In this document: positions 22,145 to 59,588 of the stretch, piece after piece
Layout: each line of letters starts with the position of its first letter
Position numbering within the stretch: the first letter of the stretch is position 1
Source of the DNA: Brachyhypopomus gauderio
Lineage: Eukaryota > Chordata > Actinopteri > Gymnotiformes > Hypopomidae
Direction of reading: 5' to 3'
DNA: 64,000 nucleotides
Assembly: GCF_052324685.1 (NCBI RefSeq)
Contig: NC_135214.1
Coordinates: 32,592,471-32,656,470 of the forward strand
Notes under the pieces: model-generated
What the model was told of the DNA's origin: nothing
Database searches by the model: none
Seen by the model: the letters and a program-made list of their open reading frames with translations, nothing else
Program-made: the position numbers and the translations under genes

Positions 22145-23730
22145 AGAGTCCTCCATAAGCACCTGCTGCTTCCCCTCCCCCATAGCAGGTCCACACATCT
22201 CTTCTTGCTGTTGGATTGTACCACATGGGTTTTTGGCTTCAAGCACCTCCTGTACGCTTCACGTTTAAAAACAGTGTTTAATGTGAGAAGCAGCAAACAC
22301 AGTCTGCCCCCCCCCCCCTTTTTTTTTTAACTATGGATTGTTCCACTTTATTCTGTTGAATGTGACTTTTCCTTGTCGTTCCTGGTTCTGAATGGTTTTG
22401 TAGATTATTGGGAGGTGGCACACTGTTCCTCTTCAGTATTTTATGGATTATATTCACAGTCCTGTTGAGCTGGTGTAAAGAAAATTATCAATATGTAATT
22501 GCAGATAAAACTTCTTTTTGTTACATCAAGTTGTTATATAAATGTTATAAAAATGTTTGCTTCTTTCAGCTATCTTTGCCTTAAAAGAACACACACTGTC
22601 ATCCAATTTAGTTTTTTTAATTGTGGTGCAAATATCAATCCATTTATGAAAAAGAAATGCATGGAACTGCTTGGGTTTGGTGTTTGGTTCTGTGCTGGTT
22701 AATGCTGGCGTTGCAGGGCTTGAATCTTCTGTCTCCCGTGAGCTGTTAGACGCTGTAGCCGCCCCTTAAGCCCCAGTCACCAGTACGAGCATCGCTCTGT
22801 CTACTTGGCTTTTCTGCTGTCGTTGTGGCTTTTTTGAGGGGGGGGATTTGGTTTTGCACCATCTTCCCTTCTCACCCCTATTGTGTAGCACCATCACCCG
22901 TGGTGGTGGTCGTCTCTGGTGAGACAGCTCTTTCCTACAGAGGCGGTGCAAAATTATGGACCATGCTGGCTGACCGATATCCTCCCTGGTTTGACTCTAT
23001 CAGTGTAGCGACATGAAGTGAACCGCATGGCTACTGTGGAGCTGGCTTGACACGAAGGCGTCGTGGCTAAGATCGCGTTTCAAAACTTCGCCGCATCTGG
23101 TGACATTTTGAAATGCTATTACTGCCATGTTTGAGGGACGCGGTTGAGGGAGGTTTCCGATATTTGAGAGCCGTCTTTTCTTTTGTGTCTCTTTTTTTTT
23201 TTTTTTCTTTTTTTTTTGTTATGCCTCCTAGCTAATGTTCCCAGTGACTGCTTGTAATTTACCGAGTTGCAAATCCGCAGCCAGTGTAGACCAGTACAAC
23301 TGTAAATGGTAAATGCAATGGCTGGTTGCTAAGCTAAGCTGCTTTGGCCTTTCTGGCTTCATGAATGGGGCTGGGGATTAAAGCAGAGGATTGTGGGAAG
23401 TGGAGTTCAGATGGTTCATAGCTCTGTCCTTATGGAATGTTTAACTGTAGAAAGCATCCATGGAATTCTGCCTTCTACCGTCACCATACCTTACGGTTCG
23501 GGTTCTCCTAAGAATGGTTGCAGGTGAAATACTAAACCTGAGGAGCCCAAAACTACATGTCCTCATCTGTCCTCAAAATATTTGGTTACATTTGGGCACG
23601 GGGATTGTCAGTGCAACGTTTATTTGGAAGATTGGGGATATTTTGAATTGTGAATGTTGCAGTTGATGATGGATGACTCCCTTGTGACTGTAAACAAGAC
23701 GATGAATAAAGGATTGAATGGCCTGCTGCA
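22145..23730 (+). other. bcap31: bcap31 3' UTR (probable extent)
   Basis: No splice signals or coding frames interrupt the run from the stop to AATAAA at 23705-23710, giving a ~1.6-kb UTR. It contains a poly-C/poly-T stretch at 22306-22329. Earlier non-canonical signals could yield shorter transcripts. Confidence 0.5.
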
Positions 23731-26290
23731 CTGTGTACACGTTTAGTTTTTGTGGTTTTTCTGTGTTTTATTCTTCTGCCTTTACCAAATGTTGCAACAA
23801 AGTGTGCGCTCTTCCTCATCGGCAAGTTGTGCAGTCGCACAGGCATTTCAGTAATCACTCCGCAGGACACGGATACGTTACTGTTCTCGATACTCTGAGA
23901 TCAGTGACGTTATTGTTTTGTGGCTTCAGATGCACGTCGGGCTGTTTTTGGGAGATCGAGCTGAATGCTCAGACTGGTTTAGCAGGACTTCCACATTCGT
24001 TCAGCCCTGCACCATTACTAACTGTTCAATGTTTGGCAGTGTGTGTCAAAAGGGTAAAAGACATCTGGCCATCAAAGTCTCCCAGCCACAGACCTTCTAG
24101 TTTAATGGTCTCCTTAGACTCAGGATGAATATACTAGCATTAGGACTTCTACCATGGAGACGTAGATGTAAGTCACTCTAAAGAAGAGTTTCCACTCAAC
24201 GCTGATCTTTTGGTAGTGGTTCCTTTTCCTGTCGAGAAAGTGTGAGTCTCTGGTCTGGTCATGCCGGGCAGATGGCACAACCAGGAGCAGGACTTGGCTC
24301 AACTCCTGATGAGCTCCAGCACTGTGGAGGAATGTGTGTGTTCTCTAGTCTAATGTAATCCAAATCCAGCTATGTAACTCGACCGACTGGTAAGTTTAAT
24401 CACGTTGGGTCGGTAAGGAAGACGTAAGACATGATAAATAACTTCACATCTGTGGTGCAGGCTGTTCTTCAAATTTGCCAGGCTTGTTTGGTTGGTTGGT
24501 TTGTTTTTGAATGAGTTTTGCATTTTTTGTTTTTTTTTATTTTTGGTGTTTAGAATTTGAGTGCTGCACCCAAAACCTTTTAAAGTGGTTTTGTCCCAAC
24601 TGCCTGTATACCAATTGGCTCAAAGCGGCTAGTAGAATAACTTGGTGAAATCAACTAGGTGACTACAAGGCAGGGCTTCTCTTTTTAAAACCTGCAAAAA
24701 TGTGGTTACTGCCATGCAGATATTTGTTCATATAGCTAAACTTGAAAATCATCCCTACAGTTGCCCAGTTGTTTATTTCATCATCTTAATGTAGGTCGTT
24801 TTAATGGGAACAGGAGTCCGTACACTCCAACCCGTTTACGTATTCAGACCACAATGTGAAATTTTAAGCTCTTGGCCTCCATCTTGAATGCGAAGCCTCA
24901 TCTCCGTGCCGACAGCACAGTACGTGCCTGTCTCACAGTGCTTAGCATGGACTCTGTCACAGCAGACCCCAGAGACGTAACCTTCTTGGGTTGTTATTTT
25001 TTGTTTGTTTTTGAATGATCTATAATTGATCCGTATGATCTAGAATTATAGACCGGGCGCAGTCTTTTAACTTCAGCAGGTTGGGGACGCTTCTAGGTTT
25101 CCAGGTTTGTTCTCCGCCGTTTGACATTTACTTCATTGGCGCGGGGAAAACCGGCGCGCGACTGGAACGCTCCGACCAGATCTCTTCTGCATTGTGACTT
25201 CTGCAACGGGAAGTCACTTTAGCCCCGTGGAGAACAGGGATCCACTACCCCGGCTCTTGCTTTTGTCATGGTGTTGGAGAATTGAATAGACGTTCATCAC
25301 AAAGGAGAGGAGCTGGCTACCCAAACACACAACACATCCCGCTTTGTCTGTGTACCATCGAGCTGCTTCGGAAGCTCATTTCAAACTTCTGCAATTCAAT
25401 TTCACTCTTGCGATACAATATAAAGAACGCGCAATGTTGTGGCGGGAGGAACCTCGCCTTGATGTCAATCCCAGTCTGCAGACCCATTGTTTAATGTAAT
25501 ACAGCCCTCATTGAGAGAACAATCTGCTACTAAATCTTTCAAGCCGCTCCTGGATTCAGTACAACAGCCGCCCTGATGATGAAACCGTATCCCACCCGGC
25601 CAAATGGCAACGCTATTCCTGCGGTACGTATGGAGCGTGTCGCTGACATGGGGTCAGCATGGGCAGAGCGATGCAGCTGTCCCCACACACACACCCCCCC
25701 CCTCCATCTCATCCACAGAAACCCAGAAATGGAGTAGATCTGGCGGGCTATACATAGCCAGCAGGCTGCAGTGAGGGGCGCTCGCCAACACGTAATGCCA
25801 CAGCTGCCCTCCCTGACAAACTGGGCCATTGTCAGGAAAACCAGTTTGAACTGCATCAGCATAATGGTTAGCCTTCTTACTGTACCCAGCATGGTGCACA
25901 GGGGTGGGGTGTGCAAATGGTATAGGGTGGCCAGGGAAATTAATCACAGTAATCTGACAGTACAAGTGAAACCTCTGTGAGATTTATCCTATCAGGTCCT
26001 GAAAACGGGTTTCTTTATGTACAGTTTACTATGTGAAGGTCACATCATAGATACTTTTGGAAGTGATTTTCCAAATTATTCCATTTACTTCCATAGTGTA
26101 TCATGCTACTCGTCAGGTGGAATTGAGGGGAAACTGTACATCACATGACAAACATGTTTGAAAAGAGGATTTTCAGTGTGTGAACTTGGTACCTAGAATC
26201 CATTAAATTGCATTTAATTTTATGATCAGGATTGTTTCAGTGTCGTGGATGAGCTACAGACATTAACAGTCAGCTCAGAATCGCTAGAGC
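23731..26290. other. intergenic gap between convergent bcap31 and slc6a8
   Basis: No gene was recognised. 24098-24190 resembles the LINE-tail sequence at 63568-63710 (shared ctagtttaatggtctccttag and gtaagtcactct blocks) and is probably a fragment of the same repeat family. Confidence 0.5.
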
Positions 26291-28134
26291 AGAATTCTAA
26301 GACTTTTATTGCCATCACTAGTTTAGTCAAGAGAAAACACAATCACACACACACAAACTGTTTCCATGGAGTTAGATTTATTGCCATTTGTTGCGCTGAT
26401 ATGAGTGAGAGGATCTTTAGCACAATCACAGTGATAAAAAGCATGAAGCCCTTTGTACATCATGAGGGATAAGATCAGTGATCAACTCCAGTGTGCTAAT
26501 TAACACTTACTGTACACATTTTTTAACTTCTATTATTACTACTTAAGGTTACAAATGGAAGACCATGGTTACATCTCATAGTGTGTCACAGAGCACAACA
26601 ATGGAAATGTTCAATGGGTTATTCACAAAGTCAACATGGTTTGTGAGAACCTTCCAGACAGTATCCTAACCCAAAGCATTTTGTAGTCTACTACTAAATA
26701 GAATTTAGTCTACTACTAATTAGATGTCCAATACCTATGACCTATCCACTGTTAACCTAGCTGTATGATCATTTATTATCCATATTAACCTATGTTCCTT
26801 CCATTATGAACCGAGCTGTATGATATAGTTTATTTAGCAGGCTATTCCCCCTTTCAGATTGTGTGACTTGGATACATCTGTTTGATATAACAACACTAAA
26901 ACAGATGACCCTGTTATTCTATCCTATCGCAGTTAAACGCATTACATTAACATAGTGAGATATTAGTACATTTGAAGAAAAAATAATCCATTTTAGGCTG
27001 TAGACACAGCATGTTAAAATCTGACGATGTTTGTTGCAGATAACACACTCTTAGATAACGTTCTGATTTCAGCACAAATTTTTGAAAAGATTGTTAGGTT
27101 CTGTCTTTGGTTAGTTCATGGTAGTAGATCTATTTTTTTTTTAAACGTAGGGTATGCTAATACTGATTAATTAATAGCACTTCAGCTCTTAAAACATACC
27201 AATTATACTTTTAATCAGCATGATTTATCATACATTTTAAAGTTTGAGCTGCCTCTATAGTTTTATTTAAAATATTTTATAAGAATACTAAGCAAAATGT
27301 CGAGAGCTTTGTTGATCAGAAAAATCTTTCCATCTTTTTGTTAAAATGCTTACACAACTAGACTACCAACACCCTACAGATACTGTCAAGAACAATTTGG
27401 CAGAGCACAAGAAATGAACTTTTTTTCCCCTTTTTGGTTCTGTACATTTAGTTTTTGTTTTCTACATACAATAACTACATAACATTTGAGTCAACTGATC
27501 AACCCAGGTCCCTATTTAGATGAGAATGATTGTACTAACTGAAAGGGGGTGGTGTGTCTTTAAACAAGCCAGTGTCAATGTCATAATACACCTGTGATCG
27601 TCATGGCTATTTCTATTGGTTTTGGTCTATAACCTAAGCTATCAGAAGATGCATGTTAGTCCATTGTGGGGTTTGTTGACTTGGTGAGCAGTTTAGGGTG
27701 AAAATGAAGGCAGAAATAATAAAGCAACCTGTTTATCATACAAAGCAGAACTCCAGATCTAATCAAAGTTTCTTCATAAAGATCCATTTAAAAAATCTAA
27801 CTGAATATATTTTATGGATGAATGAAATTCCAGAATTTGTACAGAATGGTAAGTAAAATTAAAATGACATGTCCTGATCTGGTCCCTGGGTTATCGGTTG
27901 CAAATACTGGAGTTTTAACAAACACAACATACACACAAGCTCTTAATAATAAAGTCAATCAAAAGTGTTCTGTTAAATTCCTCTCTGCAACAGCAGTGGA
28001 ACACTTCCACCACACAACTCCCTTTCCATAGTTCATCATTATCAAAACTTCATACTGCCACAAACCTTTAAAATATACCACGCAAAATATTTAATACATA
28101 CATACCATTTATATGCACACATGCACATACAGTG

Positions 28135-28459
28135 TGGCCAAAAGTATGGGCACTCTGAGAAGTCCATGAAGACATGAAGATGTTGGGCGAACCGCCCAGA
28201 CTGACCTCAGACTGCTCTGACCTTAACTGAACAGATTTTGGATTAATTAAACCATTACAAGCCAGGACTTCACCAGTGCCTGACCTTACAAATGCTTCTG
28301 CCTTAATGGGTACAATTTCCCTCAAACGCACTCCAATATCTTGTAGAAAGCCTCTCCAAAAGAGTGAGGGCTTTTATTAGGAGAGGGTGTTGCCTGTGGT
28401 ATTAGGATACCCTAAAAACTCATAGAGGTGTGATGACTGGGTGTGCACATACTTTTGAC

Positions 28460-28461
<2 letters not shown>
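28135..28461. mobile_element. MITE with tggccaaaagtatg ends
   Basis: The left end tggccaaaagtatgggcac (28135-28153) and right end gtgcacatacttttgacca (28443-28461) are inverted repeats with 2 mismatches in 19. The ~330-bp interior is non-coding. The GGCCAAAAGTATG terminus belongs to a non-autonomous DNA transposon family abundant in fishes; the superfamily is not assigned here. A (TG)n tract (28466-28513) follows directly. Confidence 0.75.
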
Positions 28462-28516
<55 letters not shown>

Positions 28517-29965
28517 AGTGTGGTGTAGGTCAGCAAAATAAATGCCTTCACAAAATAAATCTCTGATTTCATTCACAATATGTAAAATAAAAAATTAAAA
28601 AACACAAAAAAAAAATATCTTACTCTAACACGATCAAAAAGTGCTAGCAAGATTATTTTACAACAATGTGCAAATGTAATTTGAAGTCTGATTATTATTT
28701 AGTCTAACTTTACATTTTAATCATTTCTATGGTGAAATGGCTTATCGTGTTCTCTGCAGTGAGGGGAAAGGGTAGAATCCCCACAGCCTTGACGTGGTCA
28801 GCTCTCTGGGAGGCCTGCGATACACTTGGCTATTCATCCTCAGTGACGGGCTCTCAGGTTAAGACAAACAATAAAACACAAAGATTTGGCAACCAAGCAC
28901 GTCTGCTTGGCCTCCACTGTAGAGGATTACTGCAGACTCACCAGTGATTGACTCAGTCTTTTCTCTCCCCTGATACTCACAAACAGGGCCTCCACTCTGT
29001 TGTTATGGCAAAGATTCCACTAAATGTTTGAGTGCTCTCTACAGCAAGGGAATTGTGATTCTTCATGATGGTGACTGAAATATCGGGGCTGCTTTTACCT
29101 AATATGAAGCTCGGACTCTTTCTGCAATGTCTAGCTAGGTTTAAAATGCTCCACAATGTTCACTTATCTTTGAGTATAATATAAAGATCCTATTCAGAAT
29201 AATGCAAGAATGTAAATGCATTTTACATGATAACCATTGCATCTTTGAGCTGACTTTGAAGTCTAAGCTCAAACTGTATATTTAAAACATCCAATATTAA
29301 ATGAAAACAAAAAGCACCGATGATTTAGGTTTGCATGCACCTGTCTTCAGTTCCCCAACGCAGAGCTGTATCCTCACACATCTACTGAGACTAAACTGTT
29401 TTGAATGTTACTACTGACCAAACACAAGTCACAGCTACAGTATGCTCTAGTTAACAAGCCAGACAAAACCCAGATTGTTCATGGCACCAAATGCACTCTC
29501 TGACCAACACAGAGAGCGCTATTTGGCACACAGGTTAAACTGAAAAAAGTGTTTGGTACACAGTGCTAATGTCTTACGTCTTGCTTGCAGGCTTGAAACG
29601 TAACATCTACAGCACTAAACATGGACAGCTGTAAGCTGCACAGTAAACTAAAAATGGGGAGAGAGGAACAGTAAAACTATTTTAATAGCTAACCAAAATC
29701 TTGTTCTCATAAACTTGAACACATTTGTATTCTATAATACTGCATATGTAAGGATGATTCTCCAGAGGATGATTCCATAGATAATGAATGTTTGCCCTTT
29801 TAAATGCAGTGAACCCAAATATGTATATGTTTTGTTAGTCATTAAATAATCTTTAAACTGAGCTGGACTGGCAACCGGCTTTTCTTTGTAATCTCCTACA
29901 AACTCTCTATGAAGTGTCAGTGGAAAGGAGACGTTGGCAGACTGTGAGGTGACTGTGGGAATTCT

Positions 29966-30042
29966 GCCCTGAGGAGGGGTGAGGGGGTGAGGGGTGAGGG
30001 GGTGAGGAGGTGAGGGGGTGAGGAGGTGAGGAGGTGAGGTGA
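29966..30042. repeat. ggtgaggggg minisatellite
   Basis: Short G-rich tandem repeats of ggtgaggagg/ggtgaggggg about 400 nt past the slc6a8 stop. The G runs could form a quadruplex. Confidence 0.85.
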
Positions 30043-30356
30043 ATAAGGTACATTTAGACTGCCATGTCATTTAGACTGCCAAGTCATCACCTGCTGGATG
30101 ACACGCCTTCTCTCCCAACACCCCCTGACCAATGACAAGCTGACAGCTTGTGTAGTGTAGTGCATGTTGTATGGACTCATATTAGTAAGAGAAAGACTAT
30201 CAGTGAGAATCACAGCAATGCTGGCAGGTATGTGGAGAAGACTGGATTAGCCTTCATGTGAACTCTTTGCACTAATGAGACTTTCGAATAGTTCAAAATC
30301 GGTGGAGGTGCAATGAAATTCAGGCAGTGACTATGAGCAGCTTGCCTTGGGAGGAC

Positions 30357-30358
<2 letters not shown>

Positions 30359-30428
<70 letters not shown>
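30359..30428. repeat. (GT)n tract, (CA)n in slc6a8 3' UTR
   Basis: About 35 dinucleotide units begin 12 nt past the slc6a8 TAG, so the mature mRNA would carry a (CA)n run right behind the stop codon. Confidence 0.95.
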
Positions 30429-30431
<3 letters not shown>

Positions 30432-30440
30432 ACATCCGTC

Positions 30441-55898
<25,458 letters not shown>

Positions 55899-56639
55899 CC
55901 CAGTTTCACACTTGTAAACAATGCGCTCTTAACGCCTTAACAAGACTGAGAAAGGGGGAATCAGCAAAAAATATCAGTCAATTTATGGGATTCCCAATAA
56001 TCCCAAATCTGTTTCCCCTTTGTCTTTTCTCTTGAGTCAGTTCCCTTTATTGACACCAAGATGTCTTTTGGTTTTGATCTTGACCCAATAAAGATGAACA
56101 GATCTGGTCCTTTGCCTTTTCAGTAAAGGCTGTATCAAGTCAGCAGTGTTATTCTTTAAAATATACTTCTCTCTTTTTTCGTTTTTCAATGTCAAACCTT
56201 TGACGATGACAGTCAGATATCTTGTCGCAATTGGCAACAGGGGTGTTTATCAAAATACGATTTTTGCAAAATAACAGTAAATAAATGTACAATACGGTCG
56301 CAAAAGAAAAAACACCGAATTAAAAAGCACCTTCAAAAACAATCTACGAAACACTTAAAGGTTAGTCTGAAGAATCGCATGGGAACGTATCTCTCAAAGA
56401 GGAGACGGGTGTCGAGACGAAAAACCAAGCAACCCTTGCGCACACAAATAGACGAATGTAATGGAATTACATTCACCAATTCCCTGCAAAACTCTTAGTC
56501 TAAACCATTGTCCTCTCTGATATTATTCTCTCAGAAATAACGGACTCCCGGTTCTATCTCTATGGGTGGTACAGAATTGTCTCTCCGCTTCTTTCTTCGC
56601 GCACTGTCTGTATGGCTGAGTCCGAAGGCGCTCGGAGCT

Positions 56640-56725
56640 TTAACTTGGTAGCCGTGGTCAAAAACGTCACTTGGGGAGTACCGCCCCCGTCCCGGTTATG
56701 GACAGAATTTTCATCCAATCGCGAG
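56640..56725 (-). promoter_or_regulatory. slc6a8: putative slc6a8 core promoter
   Basis: On the reverse strand the region carries an inverted CCAAT box (56715-56719), a GC box GGGGGCGG (56681-56688) and a TGACGT half-CRE (56664-56669). They are ordered and spaced like a TATA-less vertebrate promoter, ~740 nt before the ATG. A possible 5' UTR acceptor (cccctttctcag) ends at 55946. The transcription start is inferred. Confidence 0.45.
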
Positions 56726-57466
56726 CATGCGTTACTGTGAGGTCAGTTAATCATAAACTACGCGCTACCCTTTGCACTTGAATGACACAATGATTTATGC
56801 ACAACGCTAAAAAGTTCTTTGTGGTACGTTACAAATACTGTTCGGCAGTAACTGGATGGTGTCATATATAATAGCTATGATCAAATTATAAGCCGTGCAC
56901 ACATATTAAATGAACCGAGCTATAAATATCAAAGGGCATAATTTTCCATGTAACCTGATTTTATGTATTTGTGGAGATGTACAAAAATGTGACCATAGAT
57001 TAATTATAGATAACCACATACGGAATTACTAAACGGGACAACGATACTTCAAATATTTACCACCTGCAGGGAGATCGAGGTGTATCAAGCTAGGGTTTCC
57101 TTCTTCACGTACACTACCAGTTACAAAGTCTATGTGAAATGCTGGAAAACAATGTTTTATGATAATCGTGTATATATTTTAACTTAGCTATGATCACTAA
57201 TTTTTCATTGTATGACATGTGTGGTTTCTATTTAAGCAGGCATTCATAACTTAATTGCAGTCAGAAATTAAATTTGAAATGGAAATTTAATCTTGTAAAT
57301 TGTCAGTTAAATGACTTGCGTGATTACTTGTTGATGTGTTCAAAGCAAGTATTAAGGAAAAGTGTGCTAGTGTTAAAAATCCAAGATTTAAAATACATGT
57401 TTTTTCAACATCTCTGTGATATGCTATTTCTCAAGCTTTGTATTGTCATATGCTGCTTCCTCTCTT

Positions 57467-57567
<101 letters not shown>

Positions 57568-58205
57568 GAATAAAGGCCTGACCTTGACTGCAACATATTT
57601 ATAGCCTTTGCTTTACGTGGCATTGTCTGCATTTTTAAATAATACTGAGCAGACTTCTCTAACAGACAGTGTGTTCTATATGTAACAGAACTAAATTCTG
57701 TTAGTCCCCAATACCCATTTAAAGTGCCTTATAAGTGTAAGTTGGATTATTGAATTATTATTGAATAATTGTATTATTCAACATTATTGAATTATGGTCA
57801 GTAATACATTTACTTTTAGATATTTTAGTTCTAGTGCTTATGTCCAAATATGCATAAGGGAATCTGTGTGCTGTATACTTATTACATAGTTACACATTAC
57901 GTTTCTTCTTGTTATTATTTTAAAGCGATATTAATAAAGGGAGCTGTGATGGAACAGGTCAACCAACCCCTTGAACCCATCGGCGCAGATGGAAATTCTG
58001 AAGTGAGGGGGACCAAGCTGTACAATATATACGTTTATGCTTGTAGATGCTCGATTTCGGATGGGGTCAATATAAATCTGGAGGGGACATGTCCCCCCCG
58101 TCCCCAGTGCCGTCTGCGTCCCTGCTTGATCCATCGAGAGGGTTTACTAGTGCTCACCAGAGAGCAGAGTGAGACCATCGGCTCTGAAGTCTGGGACTGG
58201 ATGGA

Positions 58206-58549
58206 ATGGCCAATGACAAAGTAAAGAAAACTGTGGAACTGGCATGCTGCCTTGATCCTCGTTTCAGAGGAAACGTTTCAGATGATTTCGAAGTCACAGT
58301 CAGCTGCTGTGTTGAAGAGGCCTTAAAACCGAAAGGCGCGACACCAGTCAATGAAGAAGCAGTCAGCACACAGTTAACACCTCTCTCCACCCAAGCAGAA
58401 GAAAAGTGCTCAGGCTGCTAAAGACCTCCACAAAACCTCCACCCACAAAGAGGACCAAGGAAGTGGAGAACTGCAGTGTGAACAAAAGCCCACGTGCAGT
58501 ACCACCACTGTCTAGCAGGGGAGCACCGTCACAGAAGTCATCCACTAAT
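58206..58549 (+). pseudogene. hAT/ZBED-like transposase remnant
   Basis: The frame from 58206 reads MANDKVKKTVELACCLDPRF then RGNVSDDFEVTV. The CLDPRF motif and its context are typical of the C-terminal half of hAT transposases and their ZBED derivatives. After ~70 codons the frame stops; neighbouring frames contain Lys/Thr-rich fragments. It is not intact, and no catalytic RNase-H-like core is visible. The upstream frame 57850-58224 may be part of the same remnant. Family assignment is from motif memory only. Confidence 0.55.
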
Positions 58550-58557
58550 CTCTATGG

Positions 58558-58819
58558 CAGGGGTACTTTGAGGACCGCGGTCCGGATCCGGACCCGAACG
58601 CAGTCCTGTCCGGACCCAATCTCATTCCTGATTAACTGGATACGGACCAAAAAAAACCGGAGCATTTAATTCAGGGCTATTGAAAAAACACTCCGTCATG
58701 AGTGTTACGTTTGCCACCCCCACTCAACAACTTACGTTCGCCACCCCCGCCGCACCGGACCTCAGGTCACAGGTATCTGCCATAATTGGACCGCGGACAA
58801 ATTTAGTTGAGTACCCCTG
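58558..58819. mobile_element. hAT MITE, 262 bp, nested in the transposase remnant
   Basis: The ends CAGGGGTACT and AGTACCCCTG are perfect 10-bp inverted repeats. An exact 8-bp duplication ctctatgg flanks them (58550-58557, 58820-58827). Sub-terminal ccgcggtcc copies are also inverted. It is non-coding. Insertion at the end of the ZBED-like remnant shows it arrived later. Confidence 0.93.
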
Positions 58820-59568
58820 CTCTATGGCTTACAGCAATGTATAACGTACAGTTTATATGGTCCTGACAGGATGAGCATTCTTGTGACAGAACAAACCAAC
58901 TTTATTTGCAGCAACCACACATAATGAGATTTTTTTTCTATGGAAAAAAAGTTACTAATTTATAAAACCATTATCTGTCCGAGAGTTATTCATTTACAAT
59001 ACATGCAGGGTGTTGTTAAAACGTGTTTGGAGAATGATTCTTTTGTCATTTACAAGAGACTGACAAAGCAGAAAAGTCCCAAAATCAAAATCCTCAAGGT
59101 GAGTATACAGCCCAACTACACCAGACTGGCAGAACCGAGAGTAATTGTATCTGCAATCGATCCTTACGCTTTATATATCACACCGGATCTCAGTGTACTC
59201 AGTAAAAACACACGATGAACATGTCCGACTTGTCAGTGCAGTCAGAGGATTATATCCAACAGTCTTCATAACGCACACTAGGACATCGGCGGTAATTTGT
59301 TAGTACGTTCATTTAACCAGCGATTTTAACTGGAGACGTTTGTGATGCATTTCTACCTCGATGAATTATACAGGTTTATAACGTGTTAGGTTTAGCTGAT
59401 TGGTCAGCCCTGCTGTGCAAGCATGTTTCTGAAACCACAATAATCAATAACTACTAATTACACGTTTTGATTGAAATGATCTTCTTGTGGTCCTCACTGT
59501 GCTGCTTTGCAGTTACCACAAAATAGGACAGGCATGCTGTGACAGTGACTCATGGATCATGCGTGACC

Positions 59569-59588
59569 CCCCCCCCCCCCCCCCCCCC
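59569..59588. repeat. poly-C tract
   Basis: A C homopolymer of about 20 nt. Confidence 0.9.

Larger units (their letters stand above)
26300..30440 (-). other. slc6a8: possible slc6a8 3' UTR / intergenic
   Basis: AT-rich non-coding sequence follows the slc6a8 stop. Reverse-strand AATAAA signals occur at 26377-26382 and 26305-26310, and one inside the MITE (28373-28378). The true 3' end cannot be fixed from sequence; a UTR of up to 4 kb is possible, a shorter one as likely. Confidence 0.35.

Noticed and set aside
28441..28520. (TG)n array with even spacing considered as a CRISPR-like repeat
   Set aside because: Pure dinucleotide repeat in vertebrate DNA; no spacers or cas genes anywhere.
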